Positions 1-11,959 of a DNA stretch of 64,000 nucleotides are shown piece after piece (position 1 is the stretch's first letter; each line of letters opens with the position of its first letter). Made by a program: the position numbers and the translations under genes. The DNA is from Datisca glomerata (Eukaryota > Streptophyta > Magnoliopsida > Cucurbitales > Datiscaceae), in the NCBI GenBank assembly GCA_003255025.1, contig QANY01013250.1, positions 1,364,001-1,428,000 on the forward strand, given 5' to 3'. Under the pieces are notes generated by a model that searched no databases, was not told the origin of the DNA, and worked only from the letters and a program-made list of their open reading frames with translations.

Positions 1-1590
1 ATACAATTGCTCCACCATTCAGGATGAATACCGATCCTAAAGTGGACCTCCTAGAATCATTGTCTGCTTGAAAATCAGAATCAGTATACCCCATCATATT
101 CAGGTCAGTACCTGAATACACAAACATGTAGTTCCCTATTCTCCTCAGATACTTAAGGATATGTTTGACGGTTTTCCAATGTTAGATTGGAAATGACTCA
201 CCACGCCCATGGCATAGCAAATGTCTGGCTTAGTGCAAAGCATTGCATACATGAGACTTTCTACGGCTGAGGCATAGGAAATCTTTCTCATATTTTCTTA
301 TTCTTGAGGAGTCTTGGGAGACTGCTCTTTAGAGAGACTGATTCCATGTCTAAAAGGAAGAAATCATTTATTGGAGTTTTGCATACTGAAACAATCTAAC
401 ACCTTAATATAAGATGCTCGAGACAGTGTAAAATGTTTGTTCTTCCTATCTCGAAAGATCAGAATACCTAAGACAAATGCAACTTCTCCAAGATCTTTTA
501 TAGCAAATTACTTTGCAAGTCAAATCTTGACATCATATAATTTTCCTACATCATTCCCAATAAGTAGAATATTATCTACGTACAAGAGTAGAAAAACCAC
601 ATTCCCTTCGTGTATCAGCTTATATACACAAAGCTCGTCCACTAACTGTTCAAAATAATAGTTTTTAACAGTTTCATTGAATCTAATATTCCACGATCGA
701 GATGCTTCCTTAAGTCCATGAATGGACTTCTGCAGTTCGCAAACTTTGCCCTATTGGCCTTTCTCCATGAACTCGTCTGGTTGAGCCATATAAATGCACT
801 CATGATCAAGATTGTCATTCAGAAAAGTAGTTTGACGTTCATTTGCCAAATTTCATAAGCAAGGGCAACAACAATAGACAAAAGGATTTAGATGGATTTA
901 AGTATGGCCACCGGCGAGAAGGTATCCTCGTAGTTTATACCTTCCTTTTAGGTGTGGCCCTTGACTACCAGCCTAACTTTGAATGTATCTACATTCCCAT
1001 CCGAACCTCTTTTCTTCTTATAGATCCATTTGCATCCTACGGGTTCACCCTTTCAGGAGGATCTACAAGCTTCCAGACTCCGTTCGAGTATATTGAATGT
1101 ATCTCAACGTTCAAGACAAGTCATGGCCTCTGAGTAGGAGACATGTTCATCAAGATCCTTATCTAAGACAACTGTCAAAGCTTCTCCATAGGACATATAC
1201 CTCTTAGGTTGTCTCACAACCCTCCCATTACGTTGAGGCTCCATAAGCTCTTGCTCCTGTCGTGGTTCTTCCATTATTAAATCAAAAATAATTTCTAATT
1301 GGGGAATCGATGTCCTCCCACTCAATAATTCCTCTAGCACAATTGTGCTTCACGGTTATACACTTTTAATGTAATGTTCTTCAAGAAAATGAGCATTCAT
1401 GCTAACGAATATTTTATGGTTAGTTGTACTGCAGAAGATGTACCTTTTCGTTCCTTTAGGATATCCTACGAACATGCATAATTCTGAACGATTGGCCAAC
1501 TTGAATATCTTCAATTTTAGAACATATGCTGGGCACCCCCATATTTTAAAATGGTTAATAGATGACATTCGTCCACCATTTTTCATATGG
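1..1590 (-). pseudogene. copia integrase C-terminus, reverse transcriptase and RNase H, decayed
   Basis: The minus strand encodes, in several broken frames, the C-terminal integrase block (HFKIWGCPAYV and FVGYPKGTKRY near 1450-1560), an acidic linker (1104-1340), reverse transcriptase, and the first RNase H block GYTDSDFQAD at 1-95. Near 573 the catalytic reverse transcriptase motif reads YVDN where the family has YVDD, so the second catalytic aspartate is lost. Stops separate nearly every block. In a working element these parts copy the RNA template and integrate the cDNA; here they cannot. The integrase core between 1590 and 2060 is also present but heavily decayed. Confidence 0.85.
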
Positions 1591-2039
1591 TGTGTCAGGC
1601 ATCATCTTCAATGGAACTTGATTCAGAATATATGCCTTTGTTTCCAAAGCATATCCCTAGAAAGAATCTGGAAAGGATGAGTAACTCATCATGGATCTAA
1701 CCTTATCCATCAGAGTTCGATTCATTCTATCTGACACACCATTCTGCTATGGCATACCAGTTGCTGTAAGCTGAGAAAGAATACATTCTTCTTTAAGAAA
1801 GCCTTTGAACTCTCATAGCAAGTACTCTTTACCATGATCGGATCGTAGTGTTTTGATTTGTTTTTCAACTTATTTTTCAATCAAGGCCTAATACTTTTTG
1901 AACTTTTCAAATGTTTCATACTTTTGACGCATTAGATAAACATGACCAAAACGTGAGTAGTCATCAGTGAATGTTACAAGGTATTCATAACATCTTCTTG
2001 CTTGGATATTCAATTACCCGCATACATCACTATGTATGA

Positions 2040-3534
2040 ATTCAAGACATTGAATGGCTCTTTCACCTTTTGCCTTCAATACATGAATCGTTTGTAGGTA
2101 GTAATCTCACACTCAAAGTTTGCAAAGGGTCATTCTTCACAAGTCTTTTAATCTTGTCCATGATAATATGCTCAAGGCGTAAGTGCCACAAATATGTTAG
2201 ATCGGTTGGGTCATACTTCAATCTTTTACTATCCCTTTGTGAATCATTATTCACTCATTGGAACTACTCGTTTTACGTGAAATAATTTATTAAACATGCA
2301 TGCAACATTAATTAAGCATTCATTTCTAAAAAATATCAATATCTTTATCAATGAATTTAAGATCAAATTCCTGCTCAATTAATGCACCAATAGAAATTAG
2401 ATTCTTTCTATAAATTGGGATATAATAAATATCACGTAAAATAATAAAATGTTTCTCAAAATATAATTTAAAAGTTCTTACATATACTACTGATACTAGT
2501 GCTCCATTACCCTCAAAAGTTGTACTCGCTCTCGTCAAGCCTTTTGACTTCCCTTAACCCCTGTAGGGAGCAACATATATGGTTAGTAACAGCAGAGTTT
2601 ACAATCCAAGAAAAAGTAGCGTCAGCTACATAACAGACATCAGTAACCATCAATATACCCTTAGATACCAACCCTTTGAGATACTCTGGGCAATTGTATT
2701 TTCAATGACCAACAGCTCCACAGTGATGACACTTGTCTTTTGATTTGTCTACTTTCACGATGCTCGTTCCTTTGGCAGCTGTCGGCTTCTACTTCTTCGC
2801 TTTCCTTGGACCTATTCTCTGTTTCTTCTTAGAGCCAGACGTGGAAGGCTTTCTTTTAGTAAAGTTAGCCTCTCCAGACTTTCTCTTGCCCTTCAGAAAT
2901 ATAGTCTCAGCAGCTTATAGCTCCTTCATGAGCTCATGAAGTGAGTACTTCAGCTTATTCATCGAATAATTAAGTTTGAAGTTCTTAAAGGTACTAGACA
3001 AAGTCTCTCAGATCATACCCACATGAGTCTCACCATCAACCTCAGCACCCGTGATCTTCATCTCATTTAGATAACTTATAATCAGCATCATATGTTCTCT
3101 GACAGAGGTTCTAGGTTCCATCATGCAATTCACGAAGTTGTGTACAACTGTCTGACTGACTTGAAGACCCTGATCCCGAACATTTTGGTGATGTTTAACA
3201 TCATATTAATGGCAGTCTCAAAGTCCTGATGTTGTTGTTGCAACAAATTGCTCATAGATGCCAAGATGTAACATCTTACGATCTCATCAGAACGCAACCA
3301 AGAAGCATAAACATCATTTTCCTCTTAAGTTATTTCAGTAATAGGCCAAAGGGGACAAGGGGTGGCGAGTACGAACTTGTGTTTTCCTACCGTCATCACG
3401 ATATCAAGATTTCTTTTCCAATCCACATAATTTTCACCAGTAAATTTATTCGCGTTAAGAATAGTTGAGAGAGGGGATAATGACTTGATTACTGAAAAGA
3501 ATGAATAAAGCGGTGTAAATAAATGCTCAATCAT
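2040..3534 (-). pseudogene. copia gag, zinc knuckle, protease and GAG-pre-integrase, decayed
   Basis: Gag begins at 3534 on the minus strand with the block LNANKFTGENYVDWKRNLDI, the usual copia gag N-terminus. A CCHC zinc knuckle (CHHCGAVGH, then a stop, then KYNC) lies near 2690-2735. It is followed by the protease site, which reads WIVNSAVTNHIC where intact elements have an aspartate-containing WILDSGATNHIC block, so the catalytic aspartate is lost. The GAG-pre-integrase block (LWHLRLEHI) follows at about 2150-2190. The stop inside the zinc knuckle and the changed protease site show a non-functional polyprotein. Confidence 0.85.
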
Positions 3535-4907
3535 TTAGGAAAGTATGATGCATGACGCAACTACTTAAATATTTAAAAATCAATCAAAAAATATTTTCTC
3601 CATGATGTTACGATAAGAAACGATAGTTTTTCTCATCGAGGGATGAAGTCCAAACTATCTCTTATCACATCGAGACTTTTCTCGTTTGGTTAACTCTCAA
3701 ATGTCTTCACATCTAGCTTAAACCAGTCACCAATGATTTTGGTCACCTTGGCCCTATTGACTAGCCCCTAAGTGTGGATTCCAATGTGCTTCAGTCTAAG
3801 TCTTTAACCATCGCATGGACTCATAAAAGTTGCCATGGACTAACAGTTCGTCTATGGGATGGCCCTGCCCTATCACTTCGTTTAAAAGTCTTATCTTCTC
3901 AAGCAACTCGATGACTCAAAGAGACACGACTCTAAAGTTTCTCCCATTAAAGAGAGGATCGCTATGGGTTGTTCTCAACCATTCCTCGTGGCACGATCAA
4001 GTTCGCATTGGAGACCTTGGGAACGTTTCAACGTAAACGACTTTCCCGCTTAGTTTTTGAAAAAAAAAACTTTGGAACTTTGGTTGTTTTTCAAAACATA
4101 ACTTTTATTCATTTAAAAAATGTGATGAAATTTATAAATCATTTATTTAATTTAAAATCACAATTTAAAATCAAAACCATTATAAATTTTGCATTGTAAT
4201 TAACTATAACCATTATAATTAATCTACAATTATGCATGTACATGCTACATGACAATTTGATATTGACGTATCCCTAGTTCTATATGATTTGTTAAATGAT
4301 GATGCGTGATAAAAATTAAATCAAATATTTACAATTAACCTCCATATTGGCTCATTTCTAATTATTGTAAAAAAGAATAATAGATTACAAATTAATTTAC
4401 AAATCTTCATGATAGTTGTAATTGTCTATTTGTCCTTCAGGTTGTCCCACCACTTTTATACTCTTTGCAAAAGTCATTCTCATTTTAAAATCAAATTTAA
4501 AATTTAAAATTTAAAATTCAAAATTTAAATTTTAAATTCAAATTTCAAAAACTAAATTTTGAGTAAAAGCCTTTAATTAAGAAAAAATATTTTCTTAATT
4601 AAATAATCTCATTAAGTATCTTTTTTTATCTTAAAAATAAAACAAAAGATAACATTTATAATTTTCTTTGAATTCAAAATTTAAAAGATAAAAAGATAAA
4701 ATAAATAATTACTTTTGAATTCAAAATTATCTTTTTATCCGTTTAAAATTTAAAAGATAAACAAACAGCATAAGGGTTAGCACGAAACATCGCATGATTT
4801 CCTAAACCTTAATTGTTATCGCATAGAGTTTCTTAAACCCTAGTCACCCTGCAGGGCACGGGAGCGGACAGCGGCACCGACGGGCACCAGAATAGTAGCA
4901 AGACCAG

Positions 4908-5010
4908 CGGAACAGTAACTCAGGCGCAAACAGTAATTCTGACGTGAACAATAATTTCAGTGTGAACAGTAACTCTTGTGGGAACAGAAATTCTTGTAGG
5001 AACAGTGCGC
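4908..5010. repeat. Degenerate short tandem repeat in the copia leader
   Basis: About five imperfect copies of a roughly 20-base unit around 'gaacagtaattct' follow one another. On the minus strand the unit reads open and gives a repeating Leu/Phe-rich peptide, but there is no sign that it is a real protein. It is GC-richer than the surrounding AT-rich leader. Confidence 0.6.
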
Positions 5011-5324
5011 ACCCGACAACTTCTCGGTGGCTGTCCAATGACTTCTCGACGACGGTTTCTGACGACAACGAGTTTACATCAAATTTATAAAACTACAGCT
5101 TTTGTAACAAAATAATTTACAAAAAATCCTACGTCTCGAATCCGGCGTACATAAATTCTAGATTGAAATAAAAATGTCTAAAGTCAATAGTTAGGGATCC
5201 AATCACATAACACATTCAAAACAGCTTTGAGTTTACCATACAAAATCATATGCCAATATCCATAAAAATCAGGATACTTTCGTTTCAAATATTAATATGC
5301 ATAATCAAGAGCAGTTGTCGGTAT

Positions 5325-5340
5325 TGGTCTAATACCAATT
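5325..5340 (-). promoter_or_regulatory. Primer-binding site of the first copia element
   Basis: On the minus strand the bases TTGGTATTAGACCA lie just inside the LTR edge. They differ by two bases from TGGTATCAGAGC, the copia site complementary to initiator-methionine tRNA. This fixes the element's orientation and the inner edge of its 5' LTR. Confidence 0.75.
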
Positions 5341-6551
5341 TTCGGGACCAGTTGGTTATAAAATTAATTAAAAACAGTTTGAACCACGAACGGTTCGTGG
5401 GTGGAATATAAAAAAAATTCAATTAACTTATTTAATCAAATTAAATAATTTACAACTAAACATCATGCAATTATGCATATACGGCATTAAATGAGAAGAT
5501 AAGGTTAGAAGCAATTTTTCACCTATACCTTATATTGGAGAATTTCTGAACTGATAGAATTCCTTCGAGCGTTCTTCATGTTTTCCAAGCTTCAGGATCT
5601 GAATCACGCACTTGAACTCCAAGAACGATTTGTGAATTTCGTCCACCAACCATCACCTGTTAATTTCAGAAATATATCTCACGAGAATTTTGTGTAAGAA
5701 TTTAAGTGTGGGATCTCAAAAAGATTGAAGAAGAAAAATAAAAAAATTTCTCCTTCAATATAATTTTCGGTGACAACAGGGAGAGAGGGGAAAATGTTTC
5801 TTCTCCCTTGCTTTGTTGTCAAGCAACGATATCTAATCCAAATATATCTGCAATCAGATTGCTATTAGCTATTGATGAAATGTAATTTTTGATATTTACA
5901 AATATATCATAATTGTTGAAAATTGCAATATTCCCTAGAGTTTGAGTTGTATCGAGATTCATCAATCCAATTGATAGATTTAATTGATCATTATCAATTC
6001 ATCAATTAAATCATTTTTATTTACTAATTATCTGATATTTAGAAAATAATAAACTAATTTATTTTAATACATATTATCACACTTAACTAATTAAGTGTCA
6101 TCACCCATCACATATAGGTGTAGAAAATATATTTTGGCACCAAAACACATTATGATCAAATTTACTTCATTTCTATATTTCTGTTCTAATGATCTATTTC
6201 TGAGACCGAATGGATCCACATGAACAAAGTTAAGGATTCGAATACCCAGTGAATTTATCTCCATAAATTCATGACCTATTTAATCCTGACATCGTACGAC
6301 TCTACTATAGGTTCGATGCTGAATCAACTCTTGATTCATGCACACTACATTTTCTGTTGGTGTAAATAAACTCTTTTTGTTTTCACAGTCCACATAATAT
6401 TTTAACATAATACCCGTCGTGAATATCAGTGACAATAGTGGAGTAAAACTTTCAATTTATTCATAAAAATTTAGTAATACTAATGTTTGAGAAATAGCTA
6501 AATACAAATAAATAGTTATTATATGCTACTTTATGGACATATTCCAATACA
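5341..6551 (-). repeat. 5' LTR of the first copia element
   Basis: The stretch ends inward at the primer-binding site and outward at TATTGGAATATGTCCATAAA (minus strand). The outer 110 bases match, with scattered changes, the LTR fragment that ends at 13457 in the same orientation. The length of about 1.2 kb is plausible for a copia LTR. The outermost base is uncertain by a few nucleotides because the start reads TGTATTGG here and TGTTGG at 13457. Confidence 0.7.
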
Positions 6552-6709
6552 TTTGTCAGCTTGGTGAAAAAAAGGAGAACCAAACCAGGAAACAGAAAAG
6601 GACAATCACAGGGGGATAAGAGAGACGATGAGAAACAACCCCTCTACATCATTGACACCGCTATTGCACTTATAGAATAGGAAGGGACAACGAGGAAGGA
6701 AAGAAAGGT

Positions 6710-6862
6710 CTATGATCTTTCCCTCGTGTTCGGCTATAGCGGGAACCTCTAAATCTAGAGCCACTTGGCATCCCAACCCAGTTCCAACAATGCACTTTTC
6801 AGACCGAGAAAGCTGTACTGCTTGACGCTGCATATTCGAACTCATTAAAGCGCGATTCACAT
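6710..6862 (-). pseudogene. rpoB: Nuclear copy of a plastid rpoB fragment
   Basis: The minus strand encodes [14 protein letters not shown], then [13 protein letters not shown], then [12 protein letters not shown]. This is a well conserved part of the plastid RNA polymerase beta subunit, about 50 residues out of roughly 1070. The reading frame stays open through 6606-6905, but the residues on both sides do not belong to rpoB, so the piece is an isolated fragment. Several replacements are present (for example GCQVALDLE where plastids usually have an ERQ...ALDSG-type sequence), as expected for an unselected nuclear copy. It may have arrived directly from the plastid or through mitochondrial DNA that already carried it. 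Confidence 0.85.
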
Positions 6863-7890
6863 TGTAAAAAGCCAATGCTGGAAAAATGCCTAGAACAACC
6901 CCCAAGTGTCACCGGGAACCCGCCGCTAGTATTCGACGTTAGAGGTGGCAACTGGGCCAGCCCATTTTCCCTCCTTTTAATGTGATTTAATTTTAAAAAA
7001 TGTAGATGTGGAGAGTCGAACCTTGATGGGGAATAGATGAAATGAGGATTTTCATTAAGCTATATGGAAGTCATGCTAATTTTTTTTTTTTTATTTTAGA
7101 ATCTCAATAGAAAAACTTGTCACACTAAGTAAAATAATTATTTTATTCATTAAATAAAATAGTTCTATCACTATAAATTAAGTACATTCCAATAAAGTAT
7201 TCATTTAAACAAAAAGTTATAATAATCATGTAGACTATAAATATCATAAATTTATTATTTATTGAATTTGAGAGTTGCATCACTATAAATTAGGCACATC
7301 CCAACTAAGTTGGCACCTACCTATTTATCAATCACTTGCAACAATCTCAAAAATTAACCCCCCCAAGGCTAGCTTCATTAAAACTTTACTAAAAAAAACC
7401 TCATTGGAGAAAATTCAGAAAATAAAAAAGAGTACTAGTCATAAGAACTAACTCATACAAGACTTTAAAAATTTGAATCATCTATAATTGATTTTCATTG
7501 ACATCTAAATCTGAAAATCTTGAATGGTGTCGTCTACCCTCAACAGATATAATATCAAAATACTTCCATATTTCAGAGGTTTTAGCTCTTTTATTTTGAG
7601 GTTGCAGTTGATGGAGTGGATAAAGGTTCAGATCCCTCAGGATAAAAATCATGTTGCTAACTTAAATCAATATTTTCATAATCAAGATATTTAGGATCCA
7701 TTATGTAAAAAATAAATCAAAAAAAAAATTACAAACATGAAGACTGTTGTAATAGAGATTGACTATAGACGAGTGTTGAGAACTCCTGGATAAAAAGGAA
7801 AATAGATTAGATATTATTGTAATTAAATAATTTAACAAACAAAATTAACTAAATAAATGTGTTATTACCCATTCTTAAAAGGTAAAGAGT

Positions 7891-8000
7891 AAGAGTTGAG
7901 AGACCAGAAAATAAGAGTTGAGAGATCAGAGAGTAAGAGTTGAGAGATCAAAGAGTAAGAGTTGAGAGATTAGAGAGTAAGAGTTGATAGAGAGAGGGAG
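7891..8000. repeat. 22-bp tandem repeat, five copies
   Basis: The unit 'aagagttgagagatcagagagt' recurs at 7891, 7913, 7935, 7957 and 7979 with a constant 22-base spacing and few changes. It lies inside the hAT element, just before the BED-finger frame. Confidence 0.85.
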
Positions 8001-8244
8001 AAAGCAGAGAGGCAGAAGTCACTTAAATGAAAAAATGGTTGTTTCTCTGCTTGCTTGCATTAATGCAGGCAGCTGTCGACTGCTTGCATTAATTCAAGCA
8101 ACCATTTCTTCACTCACTTTTTTTGCTTTTATTTTCACCGAGTGTAACTATTGCGAGCAAACTTGTCATCTAAAGTTTGGAGGAGGAACAAACCATTTGA
8201 AGAGGCATTATATTTTTTATCATGGAAGTGGAAGGGAAATTTGA
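7984..8244 (+). pseudogene. BED-type zinc-finger remnant of a hAT transposase
   Basis: An 86-codon frame contains CNYCEQTCHLKFGGGTNHLKR followed by a histidine pair. This is the C-x2-C ... H-x4-H signature of the BED finger found at the N-terminus of hAT transposases, which binds the element's ends. The rest of a transposase (the catalytic and dimerisation domains, several hundred residues) is missing downstream. Codons before the finger are low-complexity and read out of the 22-bp tandem repeat. The methionine at 7984 is therefore not a trusted start. The finger itself is clear; expression is unknown. Confidence 0.65.
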
Positions 8245-8745
8245 ATATTGAGATTGTATTTTTTTGCTTTTGTGTCTTATTAATTGTTGTTAGGGTATGC
8301 TCTCGGACCCTTGATGTATTTTTTGTTGATCGAATAAAATTTCCATTTAAACAAAAAATATTATTTATTTATTTAATTAAATACATTTATCTCAAAAATA
8401 TATTTAATAAAATATTTGACAAAATGTATTGAAAGACAATAAAAATATAACACAAATAATATTTACACAAAAATGTCATCGTCTAGTGGTACGGTCTCCC
8501 ACTAATAAGAAAGAGGTCAATGGTTCAATCTTCAATATATGCAAAATCAATGGTGTTTTGAGATAAAAAGAACTTGTCTACGGGTCGGGCAGGGCCATGT
8601 GGCAAAACTGCCAGGCCTGTGCAGGCTTAGGCTTGGCTCGCAGGCCTTAACCGGCCTGGTACTATTCATACGCGGGCTGGGTCGGGCTTTAAGGGGTCGG
8701 TTAAACCGGTTTAACGAGATGAACTGACTTCACTTGCCACCTTTA

Positions 8746-11220
8746 GGTGAAAATGTTCCAACCTGATTAGGAAAAAACTTGTTTTAAGGTTACGCCGGTT
8801 GGATTAAAAAATGCAAGTGCACCTATCAAAGACTAGTGAACAAAGTTTTTCGTGAACAGATCGGGAAAAGTGTGGAAGTATGTGTAGACGACATGCTGGT
8901 AAAAAGCTAGAAACGGGGGGCCCAAATTCAAGATCTCAAAGAAGCCTTTGCAGTTCTAAGAGAAAATTCCATGAAGCTGGATCCAGAAATGTGTACATTT
9001 TGGGTAGCTGCGAGAAAATTCCTCAGGCACCTAGTAATGCAACAGGGAATCGAAGTGAACCCGGACCAAGTAAAGGCAATTATGGAGATGAAATCTTTGT
9101 GAAACTGAAAAGAAATACATGGGTTAACGGGAAGGTTGGTCGTCCTGAACAGATTCATCTCGAGGTCTACGGACAAATGCAAACGGTTTTTTGAAAAGTT
9201 GAGAAAGAATTCCGCAGACGGGTGGAACAAGGGATGTAAAGAAATTTTAGGCAGAATTAAGGAATACCTGACAACCCCACCTTTACTCTCTAAGCCGGTA
9301 CTAGGTGAACAACGCATGTTGTACGTCATTGTTTCAGCGGTCGCTGTCAGCACCTACTTATCAGGGAGGAGGAAAGAAAATAGAAGCCTATGTGCTTCAT
9401 CAATAAAAGCCTTGTAGTGGTCGAGGTAAGGTATGAGCGGATGGAAAAGTTGATGCTGGCCATTGTAACCATTGCACGAAAACTGAGACCCTATTTTCAG
9501 GCATATAGGATCAGGGTATTGACAGATTCACCAGTCAATGAGTCTCCTTCACTCTCTAGAGGTAAGTGAGATAATGCGAAGTGCTCTATTGAGCTAATTA
9601 GTATGTCATTCATTATGATCCCATGACCTCAATCAAAGGGCAAACACTAGCAAACTTCATTGCAGACTTCACTGAAGGAGAAGTCGAAAGGGGACCTCAC
9701 AAAGAAATTGAGAACGGGCCTTGGAAATTATTCATTGATGGTGCTTCAAATAACAAAGGAGCGGGAGCGGGGGTGGTGATACAGACCTCCTTTAGAGAAA
9801 CATTGGAGCATTCCATCTCCTCTATATTCAACACATAAAAGAATGAAGCAGAGTATGAAGCGTTACTAGCGAGCGTGACTCTGCTACTGGAATATGAGGT
9901 AACAAAGGTAAAGATATTTTATGATTCCATGCTAATCGTGAAACATGTCACAGGGGGAATGCGTAGTGAAAAATGAAAGGATGATAAGCTACCTATAATG
10001 GGAAAAAAAACTTATAAGCACGTTGAAAGGCTACAAAATTCAACAGATCCCGAGAACTGAGAATGGGCATGCTGAAGATAAGCTCCTCACCAAGAAGGTT
10101 CAGCAACAGAGCACCAGGTATACATTCATAAATGAACTATTATATAAGAAATCTTTTGTAGGTTCGTACCTAAAGTGCCTGCGAAAGAAGGGCACCAAGT
10201 ATGTGTTAGCTATAATTCACGAGGGGTATGTGGAAATCACATTAGGGATATATCTTTAGAGCACAAAGGGATAAACAAAGGATACTATTGGACGAAGATG
10301 CACCAAGACGCTAAGCGGTATGCTAAGAAATGTGATAAGTGTCAGCGCTTTGCACCCATGGTCAAGATGGCCCTCAGAGAGCTCAAAACTGTAATGAGTC
10401 ATTGACTGTTCTTGTAGTGGGCTCTAGACATTGTTAAACCACTCCCTACGACACCCTGTAACACATTACTTCATCAAATGGATTGAGGCTGAAGCTTTCG
10501 CTATAATTCATGAAGAAGAGGTGAGAAGGTTTCTGTGAAAAACATAGTATGCCGATATGGAATTGCCTGGGTTCTTGTATCTGACAACAGACTCCAATTC
10601 ATTGTGAACATGATTAAAATTTTTTGCGAAGACTTGAAAATCATCAACCGGTTCTACACACCCTATTGTCCACAGGGAAATGGATAAGATGAGAGTTCAA
10701 ACCGAATTATACTCGACAATTTCAAGAAACGACTAGAGTCAACCAAAGGGGGAGTGGGTGGAAGAATTGCCAACAATACTATGGGCATACAGAACAACCA
10801 CTATAGAAACAACGGGTGAAACACCATTTGCTCTAGCACATAGAGCGGAAGCAGTGATTTATGTTAAACTCGGAAGCCCCACTATAAGATCTAGACTGAG
10901 CGAATAGTAAAACAAAGGACTCCTCAGAATTAGCCTTTATGAGCTGGAAGAACGACAAGAAGCATCGATGATCCGGATGGCCCATTACAACCAGAAGAGG
11001 AGATCTTACTTCCAAAAAAGGTCCGAAAATAGGAATTCTAGAAAGGAGACATGGTTCTAAAAAAGACTTCCAGACAGAGGGAAAGCTTGGACCGACATGG
11101 GAAGGGCCATATATCATCAGCGGGATAGGGGGAATCGGCTACTACCATTTGAAAATGGAAGAAGGAACGGATCTACCAAAGCCTTGGAATGCGGCTCACC
11201 TGAAGAAATAATTTGTTTAA
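8746..11220 (+). pseudogene. Ty3/gypsy (Tat lineage) pol: RT, RNase H, second RNase H, integrase
   Basis: The plus strand carries a broken gypsy polyprotein. The reverse transcriptase block has the catalytic site as CVDDML (about 8872-8890). It is followed by the connection/RNase H region (about 9120-9600), a second RNase H with FIDGASNNKGAGAGVV (about 9735), the integrase zinc finger ending KKCDKCQRFA (about 10320-10360), the integrase core (WALDIV near 10425, LVSDNRLQF near 10580) and a C-terminal GPTWEGPY-type block near 11090. A second RNase H before integrase is the mark of the Tat lineage. Many stops and frameshifts make it non-functional. The N-terminal half of reverse transcriptase, protease, gag and the 5' LTR are absent; the copy begins abruptly at the hAT edge. 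Confidence 0.9.
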
Positions 11221-11316
11221 AAATCGTAACATTCATTATAGTGGACACTTTTCCCGTGGTTTTTCACGTAAAATTCCGTGGTGTCAACTCTCTCTTTTAG
11301 CTAAAATACTACAAAC

Positions 11317-11600
11317 AAGGGCATGAATTCCTTAGGAGGGGTAGTTCATAAGTCTTACTCTCATAATGAAATAAGGGCATAAATTTCTTGGGATGAGCAG
11401 TTCATAAGTCCTACTCTCAGAAGGAAATAAGGGCATAAAATCTTGAGAGAGGCAGTTCATAAGTTCTACTCTCAAAAGAAAATAAGGGCATAGGGTCCTT
11501 GGGAGAGACAATTTATAAGTCCTACTCCCATAAAAAAAATGAGGGCATAAAGTTATTCAGAGGGGCATTCTCTAGGTCCTGCGCCCAAAAAAATCTTCTA
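11317..11600. repeat. 56-bp tandem repeat array after gypsy integrase
   Basis: Five copies begin at 11317, 11373, 11429, 11484 and 11541 with the core 'aagggcataa...gttcataagtcctactctca', followed by a partial sixth. Tandem arrays between integrase and the 3' LTR are a known habit of Tat-lineage elements. Confidence 0.9.
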
Positions 11601-11959
11601 AAGTTGTGGAAACAAGCGGGAACGGGCCCGCTCTATTGAGTTATAAATCAACCAAGGTAAATTATACTCTGTAAACCCGCAAATTGAAGAGTACGGGTAA
11701 ATTTGGCAACTATAGAAATAAACAAAATTCTACTAAGTATATGGAAAAAACTGTTTGCCACAATATTTCTCTGAATTTTTGCTGAAATGTTTGAGAAAAG
11801 GACAAAAGAAAGTAAAAGCAAGAGATCGTTTAAAGTACTGATAAAAGGAAAGCTGATAGAGGGAACAATGAAACACGAAATATCTTCTCATTAAATTTCA
11901 AAAATATACAAAAAAATGGGTACATAGAAAAGTAAAATGCAAGGAAGCTAAGACTCCTC

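Larger units (their letters stand above)
1..6551 (-). mobile_element. Ty1/copia LTR retrotransposon, 3' end outside the window
   Basis: Reading the minus strand from 6551 downward, I see a 5' LTR, a primer-binding site, a 1.8-kb leader, then gag, protease, GAG-pre-integrase, integrase, reverse transcriptase and the start of RNase H in the copia order. The 3' LTR would lie left of position 1. Every domain carries stop codons or frameshifts, so the copy is dead. The leader between the primer-binding site and gag is very AT-rich and has no coding signal. Gag style and domain order suggest the Tork/Angela side of copia, which is inference. The domain order is seen directly; the exact right edge rests on similarity to the LTR fragment ending at 13457. 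Confidence 0.9.
6940..8745. mobile_element. hAT-type DNA transposon, non-autonomous, with BED-finger remnant
   Basis: The left end reads TAGAGGTGGCAA and the right end is its inverted counterpart TTGCCACCTTTA with one mismatch. These are typical hAT termini, with GGCC-rich subterminal stretches at both ends. The left subterminal block (about 6955-7080) and the right AT-rich block (8300-8450) match, in inverse orientation, the ends of the smaller element at 42289-43219, so the two are one family. I find no 8-bp target duplication (TTCGACGT on the left, GGTGAAAA on the right), which suggests that one flank was rearranged. No transposase catalytic domain is visible. Confidence 0.8.

Noticed and set aside
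4844..5068. Minus-strand Leu/Phe repeat peptide
   Set aside because: It is a by-product of a degenerate short tandem repeat in the copia leader, with no family resemblance.
6940..8745. 8-bp target duplication for the larger hAT element
   Set aside because: The flanks TTCGACGT and GGTGAAAA do not match, so no duplication is claimed.
8928..9353. 141-codon minus-strand frame over the gypsy region
   Set aside because: It is a shadow of the plus-strand reverse transcriptase and RNase H coding sequence, which carries recognisable motifs.
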